NCBI GenBank assembly: GCA_024233675.1
Contig: JACKPH010000001.1
Coordinates: 558,001-622,000 of the forward strand
DNA: 64,000 bases
Direction: 5' to 3'
From: Thermotogae bacterium
GTDB lineage: Bacteria > Thermotogota > Thermotogae > Petrotogales > Petrotogaceae
A program made the translations under genes and the position numbers. Under the pieces are notes generated by a model. That model was given only the letters and a program-made list of their open reading frames with translations. It ran no database searches and was not told where the DNA came from. Of this stretch, positions 8,975 through 17,918 are shown piece by piece. The number at the start of each line of letters is the position of its first letter. Position 1 is the stretch's first letter.

Positions 8975-9850
8975 TTAATATTTTTTTGTAGCGACTAATA
9001 AAATAGAAATAATTATAAGACAAAGTCCGAATATTTTCATTAAACCTGGAATTTCACCGAGAAAGATTACGGATAAAATAGTTGAAATTAAAGGTTTTAA
9101 AAGATATGAAAAAGATCCGACCGAAGCATCAAGTCTTTTTATTCCTTCAAAAAAAGTTATATAAGCTATACCTGTTACGAATATTCCTGTATAAAGAATT
9201 ACACATAACAGATTAAAAGAATAGTTTACGGCAAAAGGGTTTATTCCTCTCATCATAAGAATGAAATAAAAAATAACAGACGGAAATATGAAAGAAATCG
9301 GTGCAAAAACAGATCCCGGAATATTTTTTGTATATTTTTTTACAAAAACGGTATAAAAAGAAAAAATAACAGATGCAAGTATACCTATAAGTATTCCTTT
9401 TAAAGAATCACCGGAAGATTTTGAAATAATAATTGCAGAAAGTCCTAAAACGCCTACAGCAGCAGAAAAAATTTTTTTTAATGTAAGCTTTTCATTTAAA
9501 AATACTGCCGCTGCAAATATAACAAAAACAGGGTTTGAACTTATAAGAATTGCAGCTGTTGATGCACTTGTCAGTGAAACGGCAACCTGCAAAAGAGACA
9601 TTGAAATAACCGAATTAAGAGAACCTATTGCTGATATAACAACAATATCCTTAAACGTAATTTTTGTTTTTCTGTATTCCTTTTTTATAAGCATATAAAA
9701 AAGCAGAATTATACCGCCTATAAAAAATCTTAAAAATGTCATCTGATAAGGATTTATTTGCCCGGAAACCGGTTTTGTTACTACTTCAACGGTACTGAAA
9801 AAAAATATTGTGATAAGAAAAAAAATCCAGCCTTTAATCTGATTATTCAT
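8975..9850 (-). CDS. EamA/DMT family transporter
   Basis: The protein has 291 residues and ten hydrophobic helices in two EamA repeats (each about 140 residues). The first repeat shows TKPVSGQINPYQMTFLRF and the conserved end of helix 4-5 SNPVFVIFAAAVFLNEKL; the second ends with SVIFLGEIPG. The DMT superfamily exports small metabolites or amino acids; the substrate is not predictable. The start ATG has GAGG 6 nt upstream and overlaps the end of the HAD phosphatase gene by 8 nt, so the two are cotranscribed. Confidence 0.85.
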   Translation of the reverse strand: MNNQIKGWIFFLITIFFFSTVEVVTKPVSGQINPYQMTFLRFFIGGIILLFYMLIKKEYRKTKITFKDIVVISAIGSLNSVISMSLLQVAVSLTSASTAAILISSNPVFVIFAAAVFLNEKLTLKKIFSAAVGVLGLSAIIISKSSGDSLKGILIGILASVIFSFYTVFVKKYTKNIPGSVFAPISFIFPSVIFYFILMMRGINPFAVNYSFNLLCVILYTGIFVTGIAYITFFEGIKRLDASVGSFSYLLKPLISTILSVIFLGEIPGLMKIFGLCLIIISILLVATKKY

Positions 9851-10496
9851 TTAATACCTCCAGAACGGAAATAACTTCATGAAGGCTATTAACCGTATAA
9901 GAAGCATTAGAAAGATTCTGATTTCCTGAATCGGGATTTATGAATCCTATACATTTCATACCTGCTCTTTTGGCAGCAATGGTACCATTTTCAGAATCTT
10001 CTATTACAAGTGAATCACATGGTTGTATATTAAGTAAATGTGCGGTATGAAGAAATATTTCAGGATCAGGTTTTGAATTTCTGAAAATTGTTCCGGAAAC
10101 TAAAGTATTAAAATTTTTTTCTATGCTGAGTTTTTTTACTACAGCTTTTATTTCATTCATTGGTGACGAAGAAGCCACTGCTGTTTTCAGATTATTTATG
10201 GTACAATAAGTTAGAATATCCTGTATCCCGTCTATAGCCTCAAAATAATTGTCTTCGAGAAATTTTATATTTCCCAGATTCTGTTTTTTTAACAGATCTT
10301 CGGGTAAATAATCAAGTTTATTTTCTTTTATGAGTTTTTCCCACATTTTAAGACTGCTCGATCCTATAAATGTTTTATACTGTTCTTCGGAAACATCTAT
10401 TCCTATTTCTCTGAATATTTTTTTATTAACCTCTTCATGATGAGGTTCACTGTTTATTATAACTCCGTCCATATCAAATATAATTAATTTTATCAT
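9843..10496 (-). CDS. HAD family phosphatase (beta-phosphoglucomutase-like)
   Basis: The protein has 217 residues. HAD motif I is FDMDGVIINSEP with the two aspartates, motif II ASSSP, motif III KPDPEIF and motif IV VIEDSENG; a helical cap lies between motifs I and II. This is the subfamily holding beta-phosphoglucomutase, phosphonatase and small sugar-phosphate phosphatases. The substrate is undetermined. First gene of a unit with the EamA transporter, with a GGAGG site 7 nt before the ATG. Confidence 0.85.
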   Translation of the reverse strand: MIKLIIFDMDGVIINSEPHHEEVNKKIFREIGIDVSEEQYKTFIGSSSLKMWEKLIKENKLDYLPEDLLKKQNLGNIKFLEDNYFEAIDGIQDILTYCTINNLKTAVASSSPMNEIKAVVKKLSIEKNFNTLVSGTIFRNSKPDPEIFLHTAHLLNIQPCDSLVIEDSENGTIAAKRAGMKCIGFINPDSGNQNLSNASYTVNSLHEVISVLEVLNE

Positions 10497-10581
10497 TGTT
10501 CAGCCTCCGTTGTTTTTATATAAAAAATATAGCATAATTATTTGAATTTTTGGTAAAATGTTATTATAAGGAGATGATTTT

Positions 10582-11817
10582 ATGTTTAAACATGAGAAAC
10601 AGGAAATAACAGATTATCTTAAAAAATTCCGACAGACATCTAAATGGATAGATCTTGAAAGTTTATGGCCCGGGTTTAAATTTTTCCCTGTTGCTATTTA
10701 CGATAATGAAGATGTTTTTATAGGAAATTATAAAGGAAATATGCAGGGACTTGATAGTCTTGGAGATGATATATATCATAAAAAATGGGAACCGGTTTTT
10801 TCAGGGTGTACTTCCATAAAATTTAATGATTCTTTTTTAGCTATATGTGATTATAAATCTTTTAAAGAAACAAATGATAATGAGAGATTTTTTTCTTTAA
10901 TGATTCATGAAATGTTTCATGCTTTTCAGATTTCAGAAGAATATAAAATGTGGGCAAATGAATTTGATATTCTTAAATACAGATTTACCGGGGAAAATAT
11001 ATATTTAAGAAAAGAAGAAACAAAATATCTTGTGAATGCATATTTTGAAAAATCAGAACAAATGTCAAGGGAGTATTTAAATCAGTTTTTCACATTCAGA
11101 GAAAGGAGATACGAAATTTATCCTGAATCGGTAATTTATGAAATGGGCAATGAATCCATCGAAGGAACAGCAACATATATAGAAAACAAAACTTATTCAG
11201 CTGTTTCGGCATATCCTGAAATGTTTCTTTCCGGGGTAAGAAGCCGCCAGATACTTTCGTATCCTGATTATATATCAAAAATAAGATACGGAACGTATTA
11301 CAGCGGAATGTTTCTGGCATATGTTATGGATAGGTATATTCCGGGATGGAAGGACGATTTTTTAAATGAAGACATGTATCTATATGAATATTTCAAATCA
11401 CGATATAAATTCGAAATAAAAAATTTTAATTATAATATAGATGAAAAAGCCGAAGAAATATCACGTGAGGATATAACATACAGAAACGGTTTAATTGAAA
11501 GGTATAAAAATTCAGAAGGCTATAACGTAATAATAAAAAATGCTTTTCTGAGGGGATTTGATCCTATGAATATAATATTTAACGAAAAGCAGGAAATATT
11601 AAATTTAAATTTTTTCTATTTTGAGAAAGACGGAATAAATTATTATGCATACGGAAATTCGCTTTTCAAGCTGAGGGAAGAGGGTAAAATAGAATATATA
11701 ATTTATTCTACAGATACAGAACCTGTTATAAATGATAATTATGTAGAAGTCAACGGAATAGGAAACATAAAAGCTAATTCGGTGAAAACTGAAAATAAAA
11801 ATTTTTATATAGAATGA
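10582..11817 (+). CDS. Predicted cytoplasmic zinc metallopeptidase-like protein
   Basis: The protein has 411 residues and I do not recognise its family. It has a clear HExxH motif, HEMFH at residues 109-113, and an EGTATYIE helix 81 residues later whose glutamate (194) could be the third zinc ligand, the arrangement of gluzincin peptidases. There is no signal peptide or membrane helix, so it should act in the cytoplasm. The start ATG has AAGGAG 8 nt upstream. It ends 10 nt before moxR and probably shares its transcript. Catalysis is inferred from the motif only. Confidence 0.6.
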   Translation: MFKHEKQEITDYLKKFRQTSKWIDLESLWPGFKFFPVAIYDNEDVFIGNYKGNMQGLDSLGDDIYHKKWEPVFSGCTSIKFNDSFLAICDYKSFKETNDNERFFSLMIHEMFHAFQISEEYKMWANEFDILKYRFTGENIYLRKEETKYLVNAYFEKSEQMSREYLNQFFTFRERRYEIYPESVIYEMGNESIEGTATYIENKTYSAVSAYPEMFLSGVRSRQILSYPDYISKIRYGTYYSGMFLAYVMDRYIPGWKDDFLNEDMYLYEYFKSRYKFEIKNFNYNIDEKAEEISREDITYRNGLIERYKNSEGYNVIIKNAFLRGFDPMNIIFNEKQEILNLNFFYFEKDGINYYAYGNSLFKLREEGKIEYIIYSTDTEPVINDNYVEVNGIGNIKANSVKTENKNFYIE

Positions 11818-11827
11818 GGAGGAAAAA

Positions 11828-12766
11828 ATGCAGCAAATAACAAAAAAATTATCTGAAAAAATTGTTTCTAATGTTTCTCAGGTTATAAAAGGAAAAGATG
11901 AAAAAATAAAAATAGTACTTGCAACTTTTTTTTCAGGCGGTCATATACTTCTTGAAGATGTTCCGGGAACAGGAAAAACAATGCTTTCAAGAGCTCTTGC
12001 TGTAAGTATGGGTCTTGATTTTAAAAGAATACAGTTTACACCGGATCTTCTTCCGAGTGATTTAACAGGACTTTATATTTATGATAAAAATAAAGACACT
12101 TTTGATTTAAAAAAAGGTCCTGTTTTTACGGATATACTTTTAGGTGATGAAATAAACAGAGCAACACCGAGAACCCAGTCAGCCCTTCTTGAAGCTATGG
12201 CTGAAAAACAGATATCTATAGACGGAATAACCCATAAACTCGGAAATGAATTTTTTGTAATAGCAACACAGAATCCTGTTGAATACGAAGGAACATTTCC
12301 TCTTCCTGAAGCTCAGCTTGACAGGTTTTCGGTTAAACTAAGTATAGGGTACGCAAATTCCGCGGAAGAAATAAAAATGCTGTCTTCACAGCAGAAATCA
12401 CATCCTATAGACAGCATAAAACCAGTTGCCGAAAAAGAAGAAATAAAAAAGGCTTTTGATGAAATAAAAAATGTAACTGTTTCGGATAATATAAAAGAAT
12501 ACATAGTTAACATAGTAAATGAAACAAGAGATCATAAAGATATACTTGTAGGTGCATCCCCGAGAGGGTCAATAAACCTAATGAACCTTTCAAGAGCAGT
12601 TGCGGCTATGGAAGGAAGAGATTTTGTAATACCTGATGATATAAAAGAGCTTTCGGAATATGTATTAGGACACAGAATAATGCTTACGGCAGAAGCAAGA
12701 CTTAAAAGAGTTAATGTATCTGAAACGGTAAAAAGAATACTGCATAATGTAAAAGTTGTGGTATAA
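11828..12766 (+). CDS. MoxR family AAA ATPase
   Basis: The protein has 312 residues. Walker A is DVPGTGKT (about residue 44), Walker B LLGDEINRATP with the MoxR-typical NRA, sensor I FVIATQNP and the C-terminal lid domain. MoxR ATPases act as chaperone-like remodellers with DUF58 and von Willebrand-type partners, here the next gene. GGAGG lies 5 nt before the ATG. Confidence 0.92.
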   Translation: MQQITKKLSEKIVSNVSQVIKGKDEKIKIVLATFFSGGHILLEDVPGTGKTMLSRALAVSMGLDFKRIQFTPDLLPSDLTGLYIYDKNKDTFDLKKGPVFTDILLGDEINRATPRTQSALLEAMAEKQISIDGITHKLGNEFFVIATQNPVEYEGTFPLPEAQLDRFSVKLSIGYANSAEEIKMLSSQQKSHPIDSIKPVAEKEEIKKAFDEIKNVTVSDNIKEYIVNIVNETRDHKDILVGASPRGSINLMNLSRAVAAMEGRDFVIPDDIKELSEYVLGHRIMLTAEARLKRVNVSETVKRILHNVKVVV

Positions 12767-14017
12767 ATGAAGTACGATGTTTCGGTACTTAAGAGGTTAA
12801 CATTTTTAGTGGCGATTTTACCTTTTATATTTTTTAATGTATATTATTTTTTACTTCTTTCTGTAGTTATTTTAATGTGGATAGATTTTTTCATTATGAA
12901 AAAACAGCTTGAAAAAATGGAAGCGGATTTTGAATATGAGTACGAAAATGTTTTTATAGACGAAGTTTTTTACTTTTATATGAAGATAAAAAGCAACGGA
13001 AAAATGAAAATCCCGTTAGAGATCTTCGTAAATCAGACAGAAGGAAGATTTTTGCCAATGTCATTAAGAACTTCGGCTGAAAAAGATGAGGACAGAGAAA
13101 TATATTTTGACGTATCTTACGGAAAAAGAGGAAATAAAAAAATAAACAACATAATAGTAATTTATACTTCTTTTCTAAGCACTTACAGAATATGGCATAC
13201 ATATGAATATAACAAAGAAGTAAATGTTTTGCCGGAAATAACTGCAAGTGATTTCAGAAAAGAATCTTTAAAAAAACTTCTTCCGCAGAGAAAATCAAAA
13301 TTCAGAATTCTTGAGGAAACAAGTTATATAGACAATATAAATGAATATTCGGGAGAACCTCTAAACAGAATACACTGGAAACTAAGTGCAAGATTTCAGA
13401 AACTTCTTGTAAAAAAATTTTCATATACATCTACCGGTAAAATACATTTTATACTTGATTTAAATATATATGAAAATTCTCCTGTGGATTATTTTGTATG
13501 GAGAGATTATCTTTTTACTTATCAGGAAGATGCAGTGAAAATAGCTGCAAGCATGGTAAAAAATATAAAAGAAAACGAAGAAGACGTAATTCTTCACGTT
13601 ATAGACAAAAATCCTCACAAATTTGTTTCAAAGTCATGGATAGATTATTTTGATGATTTATCCGGGGACTGCGGTGAGTATTCAAGTAAATTTGATTTCA
13701 GAGGATATCTTGAAAATCTTGTAAGAGAATTAACATTAGAAGACACCGTAATAATACTTTCTCTTTATTTAAACGAAGAAATGCTGACAACTCTTCTTAA
13801 ATTAAGAACAAAATGTTCACGTGTAATAGTTCTTATAATGCCGAACAGTTTCAGGGATATATATGAGAACAAAACACCAATTAATCATGAAATAGTAAGA
13901 ACGGAAATAATAGAATTTTCAGAAAAAGCCAAAGTACTTGAGGAAAATCATATAATAGTAAGAATAGTATCAATGAATGATACCCTTTTGGAGGTATTTG
14001 AAAATGTTCCCGACTAA
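12767..14017 (+). CDS. DUF58 domain membrane protein
   Basis: The protein has 416 residues. Two N-terminal hydrophobic helices (about 8-45) are followed by a beta-rich region and the DUF58 signature INEYSGEPLNRIHWKLSA (about residue 190-207). The ATG directly follows the moxR stop, so the genes are coupled. The DUF58/MoxR pair is conserved across bacteria, often in envelope or stress functions; the exact role is unknown. Confidence 0.88.
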   Translation: MKYDVSVLKRLTFLVAILPFIFFNVYYFLLLSVVILMWIDFFIMKKQLEKMEADFEYEYENVFIDEVFYFYMKIKSNGKMKIPLEIFVNQTEGRFLPMSLRTSAEKDEDREIYFDVSYGKRGNKKINNIIVIYTSFLSTYRIWHTYEYNKEVNVLPEITASDFRKESLKKLLPQRKSKFRILEETSYIDNINEYSGEPLNRIHWKLSARFQKLLVKKFSYTSTGKIHFILDLNIYENSPVDYFVWRDYLFTYQEDAVKIAASMVKNIKENEEDVILHVIDKNPHKFVSKSWIDYFDDLSGDCGEYSSKFDFRGYLENLVRELTLEDTVIILSLYLNEEMLTTLLKLRTKCSRVIVLIMPNSFRDIYENKTPINHEIVRTEIIEFSEKAKVLEENHIIVRIVSMNDTLLEVFENVPD

Positions 14018-15344
14018 ATACGATAAAATTATTATTTATACACTTCTTACATTTACATATATAAATTACGGAATAATCTTTACAGCTTTGGCGTTATTTT
14101 CATCTTTTATAATAAGCAGGAAAAAAACAAAACTTCTCACAGTTTTTATTATACTTTTAAACTATATTGCGGCAATAAGTACATCGGCATTTTCTTTTTT
14201 TCCTATAGTTATTCTTTTTATACTTGAATATATATATGAAAGTGATTATGAAAAAAATCTGAGTTTTTTCTTTCTTTTGAATTTTTCCGGATTTTTAATG
14301 ATAAACAGCATAAATCAGTATTTTTTAATACTTATTAATGTATATATAATAATATCAGCTTATAAAAAATTCGATAAAAAAATAATACTTTTTTTAATAC
14401 CTTTTCTTATATTTGCTGTTTTCAGAACAGAAACAATTTCTCCGATAGATATACTTTATAGTCATTTTGAAAAAAGTGAAAATATTACCGAAGAATATCA
14501 GTCAGAAGATTATAAAATGATTATTGAAAATGATAATACCGGTAAAGACAAAACAGAAAATAACAATAATGCAGCTTCTGATAAAAAAACATCTGAAAAT
14601 TATCAGCCGGAGAATACATCCATAGAATTTCAATGGTATATATCCGTACCTATGATATTATTAGTAATATTTTTTATTGTATCTATTATAACGGGAAAAA
14701 TTATGAAAAATACGGATAAAAAGAAAAAAACAATTGTACAGCTTTTACTGCTACTTCTTATGATAACGCTCAGTGTTGTTATTCTTGTCAGACTTCCGAG
14801 AACAGATCCTGTTTTCGGCGTAAGCGGTCAGGAGGTTTACGGAAATTCCGGTATTTCACCTGAAGAAAATACTTCGGAGCAGTCATCACCTACAGGAGAT
14901 TTTCAGGAAGTGGAAAAAAACACATCAGGTATAAAAACCGATATAGGAAAGATATTTTTGTATATTGTAATAGGAATTTCAGGAATATTTATAATAAAAA
15001 CAGTAAAAGAGTTTTATGATGACAGACCTTTAAAAGTAAAAAAGACAGAGACCTTTATAAAAGAAGAAACAATGGAAGAAATAATAAACAGTTATGAAGG
15101 TATAGAACTTATAGAAAATGCATATAAATTTCTGAGAGTAAAATATTACGCTGAATATTATGATTTAACGCCAAAAGAAGTTCTTTCTGTAAGAGAATAT
15201 CCGCCGGAATTTAAAAAGTTAACTGATTTATATGTTTTTAAAAATTATGCTCTGCGTAAAATAAAAATAGAAAAGCATGAAATACAGAATATATTAAAAA
15301 AATGTGATGACTATTATAAAAATTACGAAGAAACTAAGATATGA
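14004..15344 (+). CDS. Membrane protein with DUF4129-like C-terminus
   Basis: The start is placed at ATG 14004, which has GGAGG 9 nt upstream and overlaps the DUF58 gene by 14 nt; a longer frame from 13977 has no ribosome site. About 446 residues: a block of N-terminal helices (to about 150), a polar acidic extracellular loop, two more helices, another polar loop, a further helix (near 320) and a C-terminal soluble helical part (LIENAYKFLRVKYYAEYY, then DLTPKEVLSV) that resembles DUF4129. In MoxR-DUF58 operons this position is usually filled by a transglutaminase/DUF4129 protein; the transglutaminase core is not visible here. Confidence 0.65.
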   Translation: MFPTKYDKIIIYTLLTFTYINYGIIFTALALFSSFIISRKKTKLLTVFIILLNYIAAISTSAFSFFPIVILFILEYIYESDYEKNLSFFFLLNFSGFLMINSINQYFLILINVYIIISAYKKFDKKIILFLIPFLIFAVFRTETISPIDILYSHFEKSENITEEYQSEDYKMIIENDNTGKDKTENNNNAASDKKTSENYQPENTSIEFQWYISVPMILLVIFFIVSIITGKIMKNTDKKKKTIVQLLLLLLMITLSVVILVRLPRTDPVFGVSGQEVYGNSGISPEENTSEQSSPTGDFQEVEKNTSGIKTDIGKIFLYIVIGISGIFIIKTVKEFYDDRPLKVKKTETFIKEETMEEIINSYEGIELIENAYKFLRVKYYAEYYDLTPKEVLSVREYPPEFKKLTDLYVFKNYALRKIKIEKHEIQNILKKCDDYYKNYEETKI

Positions 15345-15367
15345 CAGCTTTGCTGTCATATCCTGTT
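15338..15367 (+). terminator. Terminator after the MoxR-DUF58 operon
   Basis: Eleven-bp perfect stem (15338-15348 and 15352-15362) with a TTT loop, followed by CTGTTTTT. The stop codon of the preceding gene is inside the left arm. Confidence 0.8.
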
Positions 15368-15390
15368 TTTAAAGGGGAAAGGAATAAAAA

Positions 15391-16350
15391 ATGAATATAA
15401 TAGAAGGGGAAAATCTATCTTACGATTATGTATCGTTTGAAAAAAAATCAGGATTTAAAGGATCTTTAAAAGATTTGTTTAAAAGGGAAAAAATAACTGT
15501 TAATGCAGTAAAAAATCTGAATTTTACAGTAGAAAAAGGAAAAATAGTAGGACTTCTCGGAGCTAACGGAGCCGGAAAAACAACTCTGATAAAGCTTATG
15601 ACAGGAATACTTACACCATCATCAGGGAAAATAAACTGTATAGGTCACACTCCTATGTTTCGTGAAGAAAAATATCTTTCCCGTATAGGAATGATGCTCG
15701 GTCAAAAATCACAGCTTGTTTGGGATCTACCGGCAAGAGATACACTTGAACTTCTTAAAATGATTTACAGAATAAATACGTCAGATTTTACGGAACGTCT
15801 TGAAAAACTAACAGAAATGCTCAGTCTGGAAAGTAAAATAAATATACCTGTCAGGAAACTCTCTCTCGGTGAAAGAATCAAATTTGAACTTATATGTTCG
15901 GTAATACACAATCCGGAATTACTTTTTCTTGACGAACCGACAATAGGAATAGATATTCTGAGTCAGAACAAAATATATGATTTTCTTCTTGAAATAAACA
16001 GAATATACGGAACAACTATAATACTGACAAGTCATAATACAAAAGATATAACAGCTCTTGCAAAAGAAGTTTTAATAATGAAAAACGGAGAATTTATTTA
16101 TTCGGGGGAAGTAAAAGAATTAAGAATACTTACGGATAAAGACATATCATATACACTGTCAACAAATAAAGATATAAATCCTTATATCGGAGAAAAAGGA
16201 AAATGTGAAAGAACAGGTTACTGCAGATATAAACTGAATGTGCATTCTGCCGACGAACTCGGAAATCTTAATTTTAAGATAGTTTCTTCGGTACAGGAAG
16301 ATGCTTCTGATTTGGATTACATACTGAGTACAATTTATTCGGGGGAATAA
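15391..16350 (+). CDS. ABC transporter ATP-binding protein (ABC-2 type, COG4586-like)
   Basis: The protein has 319 residues. Walker A is GLLGANGAGKTTL (about residue 55), signature LSLGERIKFEL, Walker B LLFLDEPTIGID and the H-loop LTSHN. An N-terminal extension with SGFKGSLKDLF before the Walker A is typical of the COG4586 ATPases that pair with two ABC-2 permeases, exactly the next two genes. It energises export of an unknown substrate. Confidence 0.9.
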   Translation: MNIIEGENLSYDYVSFEKKSGFKGSLKDLFKREKITVNAVKNLNFTVEKGKIVGLLGANGAGKTTLIKLMTGILTPSSGKINCIGHTPMFREEKYLSRIGMMLGQKSQLVWDLPARDTLELLKMIYRINTSDFTERLEKLTEMLSLESKINIPVRKLSLGERIKFELICSVIHNPELLFLDEPTIGIDILSQNKIYDFLLEINRIYGTTIILTSHNTKDITALAKEVLIMKNGEFIYSGEVKELRILTDKDISYTLSTNKDINPYIGEKGKCERTGYCRYKLNVHSADELGNLNFKIVSSVQEDASDLDYILSTIYSGE

Positions 16351-16352
16351 GA

Positions 16353-17108
16353 ATGAGATACTTATATATAGCACTAACTGAAATAAAAAGTAAACTTACT
16401 TACAGATTTGATCTCGGTGTTGAATTTTTTTCAAAGCTTATTGAACTGACAATGACACTTGCTGTATGGAATGCTGTATTTTCATCCGGTATAACAATCA
16501 GAGATTATGATAAAAAAAGTATGATAGCTTATCTTGTAATATCATCGGTATTAAGTTTTTTATACACTTTTGAACCTTGTTTCAGGCTCGGAAAACTTAT
16601 ACACAGCGGAAGACTTTCCGTACAGTTAATAAGACCTATAAATCTTTGGAAAAGCGGATTAGCGGAACAGACAGGAAGAAAAGCAATATATTTCATAATA
16701 CTTTTTATTCCTTTTGTAATATTTGCTAAACTTCACAATTACTTCGTTTTATCTATAATACTTTTTATAGTTAATTTTGTTATGTTTTATTCACTTATGG
16801 CATTTATATCAACAGTTGCTTTCTGGCTTGAAAACACATGGCCTTTACGTCCGGTATTTTCCGCAGTTTATTCACTTTTAGGAGGTATTCTTTTTCCTCT
16901 TGATATTTTACCGGAACCGGTTTACAGAATACTCGTATACAATCCTTTTGCACTTGTCGGACATGTTACGGCAAAAACTCTTACAGGGAGTAACGAAAAT
17001 ATAGCTCTTTATATTTTAATCTCGGTTTTTTATACATTAATATTTTATTTTCTTTATAAAATATTTTTTAAAGCCGGACTTAAAAAATATGAAGGAGTGG
17101 GACTATGA
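16353..17108 (+). CDS. ABC-2 family transporter permease (COG4587-like)
   Basis: The protein has 251 residues and six hydrophobic helices. Features such as RLSVQLIRPINLW and the late NPFALVGHVTAKTL fit the ABC-2 permeases partnered with COG4586 ATPases. It starts 3 nt after the ATPase stop behind a GGGGGA site and overlaps the next permease by 4 nt, so the three form one transporter. Confidence 0.85.
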   Translation: MRYLYIALTEIKSKLTYRFDLGVEFFSKLIELTMTLAVWNAVFSSGITIRDYDKKSMIAYLVISSVLSFLYTFEPCFRLGKLIHSGRLSVQLIRPINLWKSGLAEQTGRKAIYFIILFIPFVIFAKLHNYFVLSIILFIVNFVMFYSLMAFISTVAFWLENTWPLRPVFSAVYSLLGGILFPLDILPEPVYRILVYNPFALVGHVTAKTLTGSNENIALYILISVFYTLIFYFLYKIFFKAGLKKYEGVGL

Positions 17109-17887
17109 AAAAATGTATTAAACTTTTAAATATGTTTTTTAAACAGAGTACGGAAGAGCTTCTTATTTACCGTTCCACAGCTGTTATAACATTAATATTC
17201 AGTTTTATGTTTTTTGCAGTTGAAATAATATTCGGATTTATTGTTTATAGTTACAGCAGCGAACTTGCCGGTTTAAATTTTAATCAGTATATGAATCTTA
17301 TTTTTACAGCAACACTTATAACTAATATTTATCAGTTTTTTTTCACAGTGGGGCATGAAAATCTAAGTGATTATATAGTTGAAGGTGAACTTGACTATAT
17401 ATTGATAAGACCTGTAAATTCTTATTTCTATTATGCCTTTAACAGACAGGATATTCCCAGTCTTATAAACATTTTAGTTACAACATTAGCTTTAATTTAT
17501 AATAACAGACTTAATACGGATATAAACTTTTCAGTAATAGTTTTCTATATTATCTGTATATTACTTTCCGTATGGACATTGTTTCTTGTTAATCAGATTG
17601 TTGTATGTGTTGCTTTCTGGAAAGAAAAAGTAAATAAACTTCTCGGAATGCCTGAATACTTTTATGATGCATCATCAAGACCTCTCGGAGTATATCCGGG
17701 ATTTATAAGATTTATACTTTCTTACATAATACCTTTCGGAATAATAACAAATGATTCTTCATTAATACTTACTGAAAGATTTCCTTTGGTACACTTAATA
17801 TATATTATTCTCTGGAATATAATAATTACAATAATTTCAGTAATTATATGGAAAAAAGGTTTAAAACATTATGCATCGGCAAATTAA
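17105..17887 (+). CDS. ABC-2 family transporter permease (COG3694-like)
   Basis: The protein has 260 residues and six predicted membrane helices. ELDYILIRPVNSYFYY and the C-terminal TERFPLVHLIYIILW segment match the second permease of this three-gene exporter type. The ATG overlaps the stop of the preceding permease (ATGA). The transcript ends at the hairpin at 17885-17914, which includes the stop region. Confidence 0.85.
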   Translation: MKKCIKLLNMFFKQSTEELLIYRSTAVITLIFSFMFFAVEIIFGFIVYSYSSELAGLNFNQYMNLIFTATLITNIYQFFFTVGHENLSDYIVEGELDYILIRPVNSYFYYAFNRQDIPSLINILVTTLALIYNNRLNTDINFSVIVFYIICILLSVWTLFLVNQIVVCVAFWKEKVNKLLGMPEYFYDASSRPLGVYPGFIRFILSYIIPFGIITNDSSLILTERFPLVHLIYIILWNIIITIISVIIWKKGLKHYASAN

Positions 17888-17914
17888 AATCCGGACTTTT
17901 TAAAGTCCGGATTT
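17885..17914. terminator. Bidirectional terminator, exact copy of the one at 23315
   Basis: Fourteen-bp perfect arms (AAAATCCGGACTTT / AAAGTCCGGATTTT) with a TT loop. It separates converging genes. The full 30-nt sequence recurs exactly at 23315-23344. Confidence 0.85.
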
Positions 17915-17918
17915 TATA

